DNA from: Streptomyces sp. NBC_00223 | GTDB lineage: Bacteria > Actinomycetota > Actinomycetes > Streptomycetales > Streptomycetaceae | Length of the DNA stretch: 64,000 bases | Direction of reading: 5' to 3' | Assembly (NCBI RefSeq): GCF_036199905.1 | Contig: NZ_CP108109.1 | Span: 2,666,001-2,730,000, forward strand | Part shown: positions 43,649 to 52,966 of the stretch, piece by piece | Numbering within the stretch: position 1 is the stretch's first letter | How the letters are laid out: the number at the start of each line of letters is the position of its first letter | Program-made: the position numbers and the translations under genes | The notes under the pieces: model-generated | The model's database searches: none | Told to the model about the DNA's origin: nothing | Seen by the model: only the letters and a program-made list of their open reading frames with translations

Positions 43649-44428
43649 TCAGATCTCCGCGACCAGGTCCGCGATCGAGTCCACGACCCGCGAGGGCCGG
43701 AACGGATAACGGTCGATGTCCTTGACCGTGGTCAGCCCGGTGAGCACCAGGAACGTCTCCATGCCCGACTCCAGGCCGGCCAGCACATCCGTGTCCATCC
43801 GGTCGCCGATCATCGCGCTGGACTCGGAGTGCGCGCCGATCGCGTTGAGCCCGGCCCGCATCATCAGCGGGTTGGGCTTGCCGACGAAGTACGGCGCCTT
43901 GCCGGTCGCCTTGGTGATCAGCGCGGCCACCGAGCCCGCGGCGGGCAGCACGCCCTCCGGCGACGGCCCGGTCTCGTCGGGGTTGGTGCAGATGAACCGC
44001 GCGCCGCCGTTGATCAGCCGGATCGCCTTGGTCAGCGCCTCGAAGCTGTACGTACGGGTCTCGCCGAGCACCACGTAGTCCGGGTCGTGGTCGGTCAGCA
44101 CATAGCCCACGTCGTGCAGCGCGGTGGTCAGCCCGGCCTCGCCGATGACGTACGCGGTGCCGCCGGGCCGCTGGTCGTCCAGGAACTTCGCGGTGGCCAG
44201 CGCCGAGGTCCAGATATTGGTGACGGGCACGTCGAGGCCCATCCGGGAGAGCCGGGCGTGCAGGTCGCGCGGGGTGTAGATCGAGTTGTTGGTCAGCACC
44301 AGGAAGGGCTTGCCGGAGTCCTTGAGCCGCTTGAGGAAGTCCTCGGCGCCGGGGATGGGCGTGCCTTCGTGGATCAGCACCCCGTCCATGTCGGTGAGCC
44401 ACGACTCGATGGGCCTGCGTGTCGACAC
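43649..44428 (-). CDS. HAD-superfamily class IIA (NagD-like) phosphatase
   Basis: A 259-residue sugar- or nucleotide-phosphate phosphatase. Motif I is WLTDMDGVLIHEG with nucleophile Asp and acid/base Asp; motif II VLTNNS; the C2 cap lies at about 80-180; motif III GKPNPLMMRAGL and motif IV MIGDRMDTDVLAG are intact. Physiological substrate unknown. It is divergent from the oxidoreductase gene at 44604, and appears monocistronic. Confidence 0.93.
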   Translation of the reverse strand: MSTRRPIESWLTDMDGVLIHEGTPIPGAEDFLKRLKDSGKPFLVLTNNSIYTPRDLHARLSRMGLDVPVTNIWTSALATAKFLDDQRPGGTAYVIGEAGLTTALHDVGYVLTDHDPDYVVLGETRTYSFEALTKAIRLINGGARFICTNPDETGPSPEGVLPAAGSVAALITKATGKAPYFVGKPNPLMMRAGLNAIGAHSESSAMIGDRMDTDVLAGLESGMETFLVLTGLTTVKDIDRYPFRPSRVVDSIADLVAEI

Positions 44429-44603
44429 GGATCAGCTCTCCTGTCCTGGGCACTGCGTCTCGTACCGCTCCTGCGTACGGCTTCCCAGCGTAGCCGGGGT
44501 CCGCGGCGGCCGACCCGGCCGTCCCGCGTCCCGGCCGGGGCCCGACGGTCGCCGGACGCGGCCGGGGTGGCACACCGGTCGCAGATGTTGCGAGAGTGGA
44601 CGC

Positions 44604-45671
44604 ATGAGCATTCCCGGCACCACCGCCCTGCGCGTCGGTCTGGTCGGCTACGGCCCGGCCGGTTCCTTCTTCCACGCGCCGCTGATCGCCGCCACCCCAG
44701 GGCTGGTCCTGGACACCGTCGTCACCGGCAGCCCCGAGCGCCGGGAACGGGCGCTCGCCGAGCACCCGGGCATACGGTTCGCCGACACCGCGGACGAGCT
44801 GTGGGCGCGCGCGGACGAACTGGACCTGGTGGTGCTGGCCTCCCCCAACCGCACCCACGTCCCGCTGGCCTCGGCCGCGCTGGCGGCCGGGCTGCCGGTC
44901 GTCGTGGACAAGCCGGTCGCCGGGACCGCGGCGGAGGCCCGTCGGCTCGCCGCGCTCGCCGAGGAGCACGGACTGCTGCTCACCGTCTTCCAGAACCGCC
45001 GCTGGGACAGCGACTTCCTGACCCTGCGGGCGCTGCTGGAGCGCCGTGAGCTGGGCGAGGTGCGGCGCTTCGAGTCCCGTTTCGAGCGCTGGCGCCCGCA
45101 GCTCAAGGGCGGCTGGCGGGAGTCCGGCGACCCGGCGGAGATCGGCGGGCTGCTCTACGACCTCGGCAGCCACCTCGTCGACCAGGCGCTGACCCTCTTC
45201 GGCCCGGCCCGGCTGGTCTACGCCGAGAGCGATGTACGGCGGCCGGGCGCCGCGGCCGACGACGACGACTTCCTCGCGATCACCCATGTCAACGGGGTCC
45301 GCTCACATCTGTGGATGAGCGCCACGACCGCCCGGCTCGGGCCGCGCTTCCGGGTACTGGGCAGCACCGGCGGCTTCGTCACCCACGGGCTCGACCCCCA
45401 GGAGGCCGATCTGCGGGCCGGGCGGCGGCCGGGGCGCGGCGCCGCGTGGGGCGCGGAACCGGAATCCGCGTGGGGCACGGCCGGCACGGACGAGGCCGTA
45501 CGGCCGGTGCCGTCGCTGCCCGGCGACTACCCCGCCTTCTACGCCGCGGTCGAGACCGCCCTGCGCGACGGTACGCCGCCGCCGGTCACCGCCCTGGAGG
45601 CCGCGGCCGCGCTCGAAGTCATCGAGGCCGCCCGTCGATCCGCCCGCACCGGAAGGACGGTGGAGCTGTGA
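44604..45671 (+). CDS. Gfo/Idh/MocA-family oxidoreductase
   Basis: A 355-residue NAD(P)-dependent dehydrogenase acting on sugars or cyclitols. The Rossmann loop is LRVGLVGYGPAGSFFHAPLI; the family EKP motif appears as VVVDKPVAGTAAEARRLAAL with Lys retained; the C-terminal domain has GGLLYDLGSHLVDQAL with the conserved D...H pair. The next gene overlaps its stop by GTGA, so it is operonic with the UPF0303 protein. ATG at 44604; ribosome-binding site weak. Confidence 0.92.
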   Translation: MSIPGTTALRVGLVGYGPAGSFFHAPLIAATPGLVLDTVVTGSPERRERALAEHPGIRFADTADELWARADELDLVVLASPNRTHVPLASAALAAGLPVVVDKPVAGTAAEARRLAALAEEHGLLLTVFQNRRWDSDFLTLRALLERRELGEVRRFESRFERWRPQLKGGWRESGDPAEIGGLLYDLGSHLVDQALTLFGPARLVYAESDVRRPGAAADDDDFLAITHVNGVRSHLWMSATTARLGPRFRVLGSTGGFVTHGLDPQEADLRAGRRPGRGAAWGAEPESAWGTAGTDEAVRPVPSLPGDYPAFYAAVETALRDGTPPPVTALEAAAALEVIEAARRSARTGRTVEL

Positions 45672-46153
45672 GCGAGGATCTGCTGGCCGAACTGACCGAG
45701 CAGGAGGAGGCGTTGATCCTCCCCCGCTTCACCCACGAAGACGCCTGGCGGCTGGGATGCCTGCTGGTGGGGCTGGCCAAGGAGCGCGGCGCCGCCGTGA
45801 CCGTGGACATCAGACGCGGCACCCATCAGCTCTTCCACTACGCGCTGTACGGCACCAGCCCGGACAACGACGCGTGGCTGGAGCGCAAGGCCCGGGTGGT
45901 GGAGCGCTACGGGGCCAGCTCGCTGCTGGTCGGCGAGCGTTTCCGGGCCCGGGGGACGACTTTCGAGGCGTCCTCCCGGCTGGACCCGGACCGCTACGCC
46001 GCGCACGGCGGCGCGTTCCCCCTGCGGGTCACCGGGGTGGGCGTGGTGGGCGTCGTCGGCGTCTCCGGCCTTCCCCAGGCCGAGGACCACGCCCTGGTGG
46101 TCACGGCCATGAGCCGCTTCGTCGAGGAGATCCGCACCTCCTGGTCGGCCTGA
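45668..46153 (+). CDS. UPF0303 / heme-degrading-domain protein
   Basis: A 161-residue protein of the UPF0303 (DUF336-related) family. Recognisable blocks are AVTVDIRRGTHQLFHYALYG, SPDNDAWLERKARVVERYGA, ERFRARGTTFEASSRLDPDR and VGVVGVSGLPQAEDHALVV. Related proteins have been linked to heme degradation or glycolate metabolism, but no function is proven for this group. The GTG start overlaps the oxidoreductase stop, suggesting a shared pathway. Confidence 0.85.
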   Translation: MSEDLLAELTEQEEALILPRFTHEDAWRLGCLLVGLAKERGAAVTVDIRRGTHQLFHYALYGTSPDNDAWLERKARVVERYGASSLLVGERFRARGTTFEASSRLDPDRYAAHGGAFPLRVTGVGVVGVVGVSGLPQAEDHALVVTAMSRFVEEIRTSWSA

Positions 46154-46228
46154 CCCCGGCCGGCCGCCGCCCGCGCCTGGCCCCCGACCCGTGCCCGGGA
46201 CGGGGGCCAGGCCCGCGACGGCGCGCGG

Positions 46229-47083
46229 TCAGGCCGGGGCGAACTGCTGGCGCTGGCGGCCCAGACCTTCGATGCTCAGCTCGACCACGTCGCCGCCCCG
46301 CAGATACGGCTTCGGGTCCGGCTGCCCGAGCGCCACCCCCGCCGGGGTCCCCGTGTTGATCACGTCGCCCGGGTAGAGCGTCATGAAGTGGCTGAGGTAG
46401 CGGACCACCTCGGCCACCGGGAAGATCTGGTCGGCGGTCGAACCGTCCTGCTTCAGCTCCCCGTTGACCCACAGCCGCAGCGGCAGCCGCTGCGGGTCGG
46501 CGATCTCGTCGGCGGTCACCAGCCAGGGGCCCAGCGGGTTGAACGTCTCGCAGTTCTTGCCCTTGTCCCACTGGCCGCCGCGCTCGATCTGGAAGGCCCG
46601 CTCGGAGACGTCGTGCGCGATCGCGTAACCCGCGACGGCGGCCATCGCCTCCTCGTGCGAGGCCGCGTACCGCAGCTCCCGGCCGATGACGACGGCCAGT
46701 TCGACCTCCCAGTCGGTCTTCTCGCTGCCGCGCGGCACCAGCACCGTGTCGTCGGGGCCGACCACCGTGTCGGGGGCTTTCATGAAGACGACCGGCTCCG
46801 CGGGCGGCTGCGCCCCGGTCTCGGCGGCGTGCGCGTGGTAGTTGAGGCCGATGCAGACGATCTTGCCGATCCGGGCCAACGGCGGGCCGACCCGCAGCGC
46901 CGGGTCGAGGGCGGGCAGCGAGCCGTCGGCCCCGGCGGCGGCCACCCGCTCCAGCGCGGCCCCGTCGGCGAGCAGCGTGCCGTCGATGTCGGGCACGAGG
47001 CCGCTGAGGTCCCGCAGTACGCCCTCGTGGTCCAGCAGGGCCGGGCGCTCCGCCCCGGCGGGTCCGACTCGCAGCAGTTTCAC
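46229..47083 (-). CDS. Fumarylacetoacetate hydrolase family protein
   Basis: A 284-residue FAH-family enzyme, probably a hydrolase or decarboxylase of a 2-oxo acid from aromatic breakdown. The core begins at IGKIVCIGLNYHAHAAETG; metal ligands are in KTDWEVELAVVIGRE and AIAHDVSERAFQ; the conserved end is YLSHFMTLYPGDVINTGTPAG. GTG at 47083 has GGAG 8 nt upstream and removes a spurious longer frame. It appears monocistronic. Confidence 0.92.
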   Translation of the reverse strand: MKLLRVGPAGAERPALLDHEGVLRDLSGLVPDIDGTLLADGAALERVAAAGADGSLPALDPALRVGPPLARIGKIVCIGLNYHAHAAETGAQPPAEPVVFMKAPDTVVGPDDTVLVPRGSEKTDWEVELAVVIGRELRYAASHEEAMAAVAGYAIAHDVSERAFQIERGGQWDKGKNCETFNPLGPWLVTADEIADPQRLPLRLWVNGELKQDGSTADQIFPVAEVVRYLSHFMTLYPGDVINTGTPAGVALGQPDPKPYLRGGDVVELSIEGLGRQRQQFAPA

Positions 47084-47259
47084 AGTGGCACTCCGTACGT
47101 TCGAGGTCGGCGAGGTCATCCGATGTCTGGTCCGATCCTCCGATCTTGATCCCCGCTCACGCAAGCCCCGGTTCATCCCGTGGACGGCGAAACCCCCGCA
47201 GAGATCCGAGCAACCGGCCCCCACCGCACGCCTCAACCGCCCCACGGCTTCCGCGCGCC

Positions 47260-48816
47260 TCAGCCGCCCGCCACCCGGGAGATCGCGAAGATCAGCAGTC
47301 CGGCCAGCGCGCCCACCACCGTGCCGTTGATCCGGATGAACTGCAGATCGCGTCCCACATGCGCCTCGATCTTCCGCGAGGTCTGGTCCGCGTCCCAGCC
47401 CGCGACGGTCTCGCTGATCAGCGAGGTGATCTCGTCCCGGTAGGTCGTCACCAGATACGTCGCCGCGTCCTCCAGCCAGCTGTCGACCTTCGTCTGGAGC
47501 CGGGCGTCGGCGGACATCCGGCCGCCCAGCGAGAGCAGCGAGGCGCGGGCGCGCAGCCGCAGTTCGCTGCGCTCGTCCTCGGCCGCGGCGACCATCATGC
47601 CGCGGACCGAGCCCCACGCCGACGCGATCAGCTCCTGCACCTCGCCGCGCGCCAGCAGATCCTTCTTCAGCCGCTCGACCCGCGCCCGGGTGTCCGGGTC
47701 GGACTGCAACTCCCCCGCGAAGTCGCCCAGGAAGCGGTCCACCGCGCCACGCGCCGGGTGCTCCGGCGAATCGCGCATCTCGGTGACGAACCGCAGCAGT
47801 TCCTTGTAGACCCGCTCGCCGACCTTGCGGTCCACGAACCGCGGGGTCCAGCCCGGCGCCCCGCCCTGCACCGCGCCCATCACCGAGTCGCCGTGCTCGA
47901 CCAGCCAGTCGTGGGCCCGTACGCACATCAGGTCGACCATCCGGCGGTGGCCGCCGTCGGCGACGACCCGTTCCAGCAGCTTGCCCAGGCCCGGCGCGAC
48001 CTCCTGGGCGTCCGCCCGCCGGGTGATCGCCTCGCCGACCACGGCCTGCACGTCGGAGTCGCGCAGCACGGTGAGCATGCCGCGCAGCGCGGCCGACGCC
48101 TGTTCGGTGACCCGGTCGGCGTTCGCGGGCTCGGCGAGCCAGTGGCCGAGCCGCCCGCCGACGCCGACCGACCGCAGCCGAGCCCGTACGACATCGGCCG
48201 ACAGGAAGTTCTCGCCGACGAACTCGCCCAGGCTCGCGCCCAGCGCGTCCTTCTTCGTCGGGATGATCGCGGTGTGCGGGATGGGCAGGCCGAGCGGGCG
48301 GCGGAAGAGCGCGGTCACCGCGAACCAGTCGGCGAGCGCGCCGACCATCCCCGCCTCCGCGGCGGCGGCCACGTACCCCGCCCACGAGCCCGCGCCGCGT
48401 GAGTCGGCCCATTTGGCCAGCGCGTAGATCACGGTCGCGGCCAGCAGGAAGCCGGTCGCGATCAGCTTCATCCGGCGCACCCCTCGGCGCCGCCCGGCGT
48501 CCGGGTCGGGGACGGTCACGGGCGCGACGGACCCGGGCGGGGGCAGGGGCGCGGATCCGGGGGCCGGCCCCTTCCCGGGCGCCGGAGCGGCCCCGGGGCC
48601 CTGTCCCCCACCGGGCGGGAGCGCGGACCGGGGGCTCAGTCCCTCACCCGGCCCGGACCGCGCTCCCACGGGCGGCGACGTCGAAAGTCGCGGCCCCGGC
48701 CCCGCGCCCGGCCCTGACGCCGCCGGGCTCGGCCCTGACGCCGCCGTCGGGCCGGTGTCAGGCCCTGACCTGGGCCCCGGCTCGTGCCCTGGCCCGTTCG
48801 CTGTCCCCGTGTCCAT
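47260..48816 (-). CDS. DUF445 (YjiN-like) membrane protein
   Basis: A 518-residue DUF445 protein. The first 115 residues are a Gly/Pro-rich low-complexity cytoplasmic segment; a membrane helix follows (LIATGFLLAATVIYALAKW), then the family signature EAGMVGALADWFAVTALFRR and IPHTAIIPTKKDALGASLGE. The middle is a long helical region and a second membrane helix closes the protein (VVGALAGLLIFAISRV). Function unknown; the family is predicted to be envelope-associated. Confidence 0.88.
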   Translation of the reverse strand: MDTGTANGPGHEPGPRSGPDTGPTAASGPSPAASGPGAGPGPRLSTSPPVGARSGPGEGLSPRSALPPGGGQGPGAAPAPGKGPAPGSAPLPPPGSVAPVTVPDPDAGRRRGVRRMKLIATGFLLAATVIYALAKWADSRGAGSWAGYVAAAAEAGMVGALADWFAVTALFRRPLGLPIPHTAIIPTKKDALGASLGEFVGENFLSADVVRARLRSVGVGGRLGHWLAEPANADRVTEQASAALRGMLTVLRDSDVQAVVGEAITRRADAQEVAPGLGKLLERVVADGGHRRMVDLMCVRAHDWLVEHGDSVMGAVQGGAPGWTPRFVDRKVGERVYKELLRFVTEMRDSPEHPARGAVDRFLGDFAGELQSDPDTRARVERLKKDLLARGEVQELIASAWGSVRGMMVAAAEDERSELRLRARASLLSLGGRMSADARLQTKVDSWLEDAATYLVTTYRDEITSLISETVAGWDADQTSRKIEAHVGRDLQFIRINGTVVGALAGLLIFAISRVAGG

Positions 48817-48931
48817 CGGCTCCACCCGCGTATTCTCACCGCCACTGACAGTCTGTGAACGTACAACGGGTTCCCGGCGCCTCCCGGTGGCGCCGGGGAA
48901 CCGCCGTCCCGTCCCCCCGAGGAGCACCCGA

Positions 48932-50065
48932 ATGACAGCGCGGCACACCACCGGAGGGCTGCCCGGTTACGCCGAGCACTTCGAGGAGCCCGAGGGCTAT
49001 CTCGACTTCGCACGCTACGGCCCGCCCTCCCGCGATGTGCTCGCCGCGACCGCCGACGCGCTGGGCAGGTCCGCGCGGGCCGGCCGGGACACCGTCGACG
49101 AGCTGATGGGCGCCGAGCAGCGCGCGAGGCAGGCGGCGGCCCGGCTCGCGGGCACGGACGAGGACCGTACGGTGCTGCTGCCGAACGCCTCCACCGGGAT
49201 GTTCCACGCCGCCTTCGGCCTGCGCGCGGGCACGGTTCTGGTGCCGGGGACCGACTTCCCCGCCAACCACTACCCGTGGCGCCGTTCCGCCGAGCTGGGC
49301 CGGGCCGTCCCGCGCTGGCTGGCGCCCGACCCGCGCGGCCGGATCACCGCCGACACCGTACGGGCCGCGCTGACCGGCGACGTGGTGGCGGTCTCGGTCA
49401 GCGCGGTGGACTTCCGTACCGGACAGCGGGCGGACCTGGCCGCGCTGCGGGAGGCGATCGGACCTGACCGGCTGCTGATCGTGGACGCGATCCAGGGCTT
49501 CGGGGTGGCCGAGCTGCCCTGGCAGGCGGCCGACGTGGTGGTCGCGGGCGGCCAGAAGTGGCTGCGGGCGAGCTGGGGGACCGGTTTCGCCACCCTCTCC
49601 GACCGGGCCCTGGAGCGTCTTGAGCCCACCCTGACCGGCTGGACCGGCGTCGAGGACGTGGCCGCCTTCGACGACCGCGCGCACCCGCCCGCCGCCGGGG
49701 CACAGCGCTGGAGCCTCACCAACCTCAGCCCGGTCACGGCGGCGGCCTTCGAGGCGGCGCTCGGCCTGGTCGAGCGGGTCACCGTACGCGCGATCGAGGC
49801 GCACATCGCCACGCGGGTGGACGGGATCATCGAGGCGGTACGCGGCTGCGGCGGCGAGATCCTCTCGCCCGTCGACCCGGCCGAGCGGGCGGGCATCGTC
49901 GCCTTCCGCGTCCCGGACCGGCCGGTCGCCGAGGTGGCGAAGGCCCTGCACGTCCACGAGGTGACCCCGACGGTCCGGGACGACTCCGTACGGCTGTCCG
50001 CGCACGCGTCGACCTCCGAGGCCGCCGTCGACCGGGTACGGGCGGCCCTGGCGGCCCTGCGCTGA
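48932..50065 (+). CDS. Class V aminotransferase / cysteine-desulfurase-like PLP enzyme
   Basis: A 377-residue PLP enzyme of the class V (NifS/CsdA-like) fold. PLP-binding Lys209 lies in VVVAGGQKWLRASWGTGF, with Asp185 and Gln188 in LIVDAIQGFG contacting the pyridine ring. The cysteine loop typical of desulfurases is not obvious in the C-terminal part, so an isopenicillin-N-epimerase-like or other aminotransferase role is as likely. GAGGAG precedes the ATG at 48932. It diverges from the DUF445 gene. Confidence 0.88.
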   Translation: MTARHTTGGLPGYAEHFEEPEGYLDFARYGPPSRDVLAATADALGRSARAGRDTVDELMGAEQRARQAAARLAGTDEDRTVLLPNASTGMFHAAFGLRAGTVLVPGTDFPANHYPWRRSAELGRAVPRWLAPDPRGRITADTVRAALTGDVVAVSVSAVDFRTGQRADLAALREAIGPDRLLIVDAIQGFGVAELPWQAADVVVAGGQKWLRASWGTGFATLSDRALERLEPTLTGWTGVEDVAAFDDRAHPPAAGAQRWSLTNLSPVTAAAFEAALGLVERVTVRAIEAHIATRVDGIIEAVRGCGGEILSPVDPAERAGIVAFRVPDRPVAEVAKALHVHEVTPTVRDDSVRLSAHASTSEAAVDRVRAALAALR

Positions 50066-50187
50066 ACCGGCGGCGGCGCGCGGGTCCGCGCCCCCGCTTC
50101 CAGGCGCGCGGAACCCCTCCCCCGTACCCGCGAGCGGCACGGCCCCAGCCGCGGGTGTGTTACACAGGGATTAACCAAAGGGGCATT

Positions 50188-51342
50188 TTGCAGCAGCTCA
50201 AGCTCGGAATCATGTCGCAGACGCGCAAGGAGAACGAGCACCGTCTGCCCGTCCACCCCGCGCATTTCGAACGCATCGACGCGGATCTCCGCGAGAGCGT
50301 GTATCTCCAGAACGGCTACGGAGAGTTCTTCGGCGTCCCCGACGCCCAGCTGGCGCCCTACGTCGCCGGTTTCCGCAGCCGCGAGGAACTCATCGCCGAG
50401 TGCGAGGTCATCCTGCTGGCCAAGCCGCTCCACGAGGACCTGGCCGAGCTCCGCGACGGCCAGATCCTGTGGGGCTGGCCGCACTGTGTGCAGGACGAGA
50501 AGGTCACCCAGACCGCCATCGACCGCAGGCTGACCCTGATCGCCTTCGAGGCGATGAACCACTGGACGCGCAGTGGCTCGTTCAATCTGCATGTCTTCCA
50601 CAAGAACAACGAGCTGGCCGGCTACTCCTCCGTCCTGCACGCCATGCAGCTGACCGGTGTCACCGGGGACTACGGGCGGCGGCAGCGCGCGGTCGTGATC
50701 GGCTTCGGCGCGACCGCCCGTGGCGCGGTGACCGCGCTCAGCGCGCTGGGGGTGCACGACGTCGACATCCTCACCGCCCGTGGGGTCACGGCCGTCAGCT
50801 CGCCCATCCACTCCGCGCGGATCGTGCACTTCGACCACGACGAGGCCGACGACACGCTCGACCCGCGCCGCAGCCACGCGCTGACCGAGGACGGCCCCGT
50901 GCCGCTGGCCGGGTTCCTCGCCGGGCACGACATCATCGTCAACTGTGTCCTCCAGGACACCGACGCGCCGCTGATGTTCCTGATAAAGGACGACCTGGCC
51001 AAGCTGGCGCCCGGCACGCTGGTCGTCGACGTGTCCTGCGACGAGGGCATGGGCTTCGAGTGGGCCCGGCCCACCACCTTCACCGAGCCGATGTTCACGG
51101 TCGGCGACCACGTCAACTACTACGGCGTGGACCACAGCCCGTCCTATCTGTGGAACTCCGCGACCTGGGAGAACAGCGAGGCGCTGCTGCCGTATCTGCG
51201 TCCCGTGCTGAGCGGGCCGGACGGCTGGGACGCCGACGACACGATCCGCCGCGCGATCGAGATCCGCGGCGGCGAGGTGCAGAACCCGAAGATCCTCGCC
51301 TTCCAGCACAGGTCCCCGAAATACCCCCACCCCGCCCACTGA
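50188..51342 (+). CDS. N5-(carboxyethyl)ornithine-synthase / alanine-dehydrogenase-like oxidoreductase
   Basis: A 384-residue opine-dehydrogenase-like enzyme of the AlaDH/PNT superfamily. The N-terminal catalytic domain has KLGIMSQTRKENEHRLPVHP and ILLAKPLHEDLAEL; the nucleotide-binding loop is AVVIGFGATARGAVTALSAL; the region VVDVSCDEGMGFEWARP is conserved in carboxyethylornithine synthases. It would reductively couple an amino acid side chain to a keto acid, or the reverse. TTG at 50188 is preferred because AAAGGGG lies just upstream; GTG at 50155 is an alternative. Confidence 0.8.
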   Translation: MQQLKLGIMSQTRKENEHRLPVHPAHFERIDADLRESVYLQNGYGEFFGVPDAQLAPYVAGFRSREELIAECEVILLAKPLHEDLAELRDGQILWGWPHCVQDEKVTQTAIDRRLTLIAFEAMNHWTRSGSFNLHVFHKNNELAGYSSVLHAMQLTGVTGDYGRRQRAVVIGFGATARGAVTALSALGVHDVDILTARGVTAVSSPIHSARIVHFDHDEADDTLDPRRSHALTEDGPVPLAGFLAGHDIIVNCVLQDTDAPLMFLIKDDLAKLAPGTLVVDVSCDEGMGFEWARPTTFTEPMFTVGDHVNYYGVDHSPSYLWNSATWENSEALLPYLRPVLSGPDGWDADDTIRRAIEIRGGEVQNPKILAFQHRSPKYPHPAH

Positions 51343-51860
51343 CCCGACGCCCGCGGACCGCGGCCCCGGGGCCGCCCGACGGCAGGTGCGGCCTCCGGGG
51401 CCGGGGGCGGCCCGGACCATCACCGCCGGTTGGTGACCTCGGCGGCAGCCGCCCGCCCGGGAGCACGACCGACCCGCTGACCCGGCGGTCACCGAGGCCC
51501 CCGGGCCACCCCACTCACCGCCGAACGGCAGGTGCGGCCCCGGGGCCGGTCTGCGGGCCGGACCGTCGCCGGGTGCCCCGCCCGGGTGCGCGGAGTCGGC
51601 GGGCAGCCGACGGGGGCCGCCGGCACGGCCCGCCGCGCGGCCCCGAGCGCGCGGCCGCCGACGTGGGGCGACATGCGGCGGACGTGTCGGACCACAGCCG
51701 CCGCGTCGGCGGCTCGGCCCGCGTGGCGAGTCGGGCCGAGGCCCGGGGACGGAACCACAACCGCCGCGTCGGCGGCTTGGCGCGTCCGCCGTGAGGAGCG
51801 GGGAAGCGCGGCGGTCGTGCTGGTGGGGGCGGCGGCGGGACGCGTGAAGTCTCGGAGCCG
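51343..51860. repeat. Gene-free 518-bp stretch with short direct repeats
   Basis: No supported gene. A 42-bp imperfect repeat starting CGACGGCAGGTGCGGCC occurs at about 51377-51418 and 51522-51564, and a 28-bp unit (ACCACARCCGCCGCGTCGGC) at 51691-51718 and 51754-51781. These resemble the scrambled repeats at 41.1-41.8 kb in style but not in sequence. Confidence 0.65.
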
Positions 51861-52727
51861 TCAGCCGAGTTCGAGGGTGGTCGTGCCGTAGACCGCTTCC
51901 GTACGCGGGTCCGGCGCGTCCCCCGTGTACATCCGCAGGCACTCCCAGGTCGGGGCGAGGCCCCGCGACGTGGCCAGGGCGGACGCGGCCGGGTGGAGGT
52001 CGGGGATGTCGATGGCGACCTCCGCGTCCGCGGGGAGGGTCGCGGTGAGGGCGTCGAAGACGGTGGCGGCCGCTTCGGGGGTGTCGGCGAACAGGGGCCC
52101 GACGCGGTGGCTCTCGTGGGCGGGGCGGATGACGCCGTAGCCGAGGACCCGGGCCGGGTCCTCGGGATCGAGCAGGACGCGGGCGGTGTGACCGTCCGCG
52201 GTGAGCCAGCGGCGGACGAAGTCGGCGCGGTCGGCGGGGAAGCAGCCGAGGTCGTAGGCGGCGATGGCCTCGTGGTGGTGCGGGGCCACCGGTACGGCGG
52301 CGGACGACCCGTGTGCCGCCGTACCGACCGCCGCCGGGCGGCCGACGTGGCGGACGTTGCCGTACGCCGGGCGGAATCCGGAGCGGGCGTAGGCGGCCTG
52401 CTGGGCCGGGACCGCGTCGAGGCCGATGACCCGGCCGTCGGCGTGCGGCAGGGCCGCCTTCCAGGTCGCGAGGCCGAGTCCGCGCCCGCGGTACGCCTCG
52501 TCGACCAGGTAGTGGCCGAGGAAGGCGTAGGCGGGCGAGTACACCACGACGGAGACCGCCGAGACGATCCGGCCGTCGATCCGGCCGACGAAGAAGCCGG
52601 CCGGGTCGGTGGGCAGGAAGCGGGACGCGTCCCCGTGGCCGGGGTTCCAGCCTTCCCTGGCGGTCCAGGCCGCGATCGTGTCCCAGTCCGCCGCGGTCGC
52701 CTCGGTGACGGTCAGGTCGTCGCTCAT
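51861..52727 (-). CDS. GNAT-family N-acetyltransferase
   Basis: A 288-residue protein with an N-terminal GNAT domain (TAADWDTIAAWTAREGWNPG, FFVGRIDGRIVSAVSVVVYS, HYLVDEAYRGRGLGLATWKA containing the acetyl-CoA loop RGRGLG) and a second, degenerate GNAT-like half (PHHHEAIAAYDLGCFPADRA, RVLGYGVIRPAHESHRVGPL). Substrate unknown. The ATG at 52727 is only about 20 bp from the probable left end of the IS110 element, so its native promoter may have been separated by the insertion. Confidence 0.88.
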   Translation of the reverse strand: MSDDLTVTEATAADWDTIAAWTAREGWNPGHGDASRFLPTDPAGFFVGRIDGRIVSAVSVVVYSPAYAFLGHYLVDEAYRGRGLGLATWKAALPHADGRVIGLDAVPAQQAAYARSGFRPAYGNVRHVGRPAAVGTAAHGSSAAVPVAPHHHEAIAAYDLGCFPADRADFVRRWLTADGHTARVLLDPEDPARVLGYGVIRPAHESHRVGPLFADTPEAAATVFDALTATLPADAEVAIDIPDLHPAASALATSRGLAPTWECLRMYTGDAPDPRTEAVYGTTTLELG

Positions 52728-52744
52728 TAGAGGACCATCCCTTC

Positions 52745-52966
52745 TGCAGCCCTCTTCGGTAGGGTTGTGACCTCTCGGTCCCGGCGGGTGCATGGCCATC
52801 GTCGCGAGCCGTTCGACGGCCAGCGTGAGTTCTGCCAGCCCTGCCGGGCCGAGGCCGTCTGATCGGCTTCAGGGACACGCCCCGCAGAGGGCCGATTAAT
52901 GAGCTCCCGGCAGACGACCTCACCACCGGGCAGGTGCTCCGTCAGCAGTACAGGAGTACGACGCAC
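52745..52966 (+). ncRNA. Putative IS110 bridge RNA region (left non-coding end)
   Basis: About 220 bp upstream of the transposase with several nested pairings: hairpin GCCGT-TCG-ACGGC (52808-52820); outer helix CTGCCGGG (52841-52848) with CCCGGCAG (52906-52913); inner helix ATCGGC (52862-52867) with GCCGAT (52891-52896), leaving two internal loops. IS110-group elements are known to encode a structured bridge RNA at this end that pairs with target and donor DNA. Exact RNA ends are not determined. Confidence 0.5.
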
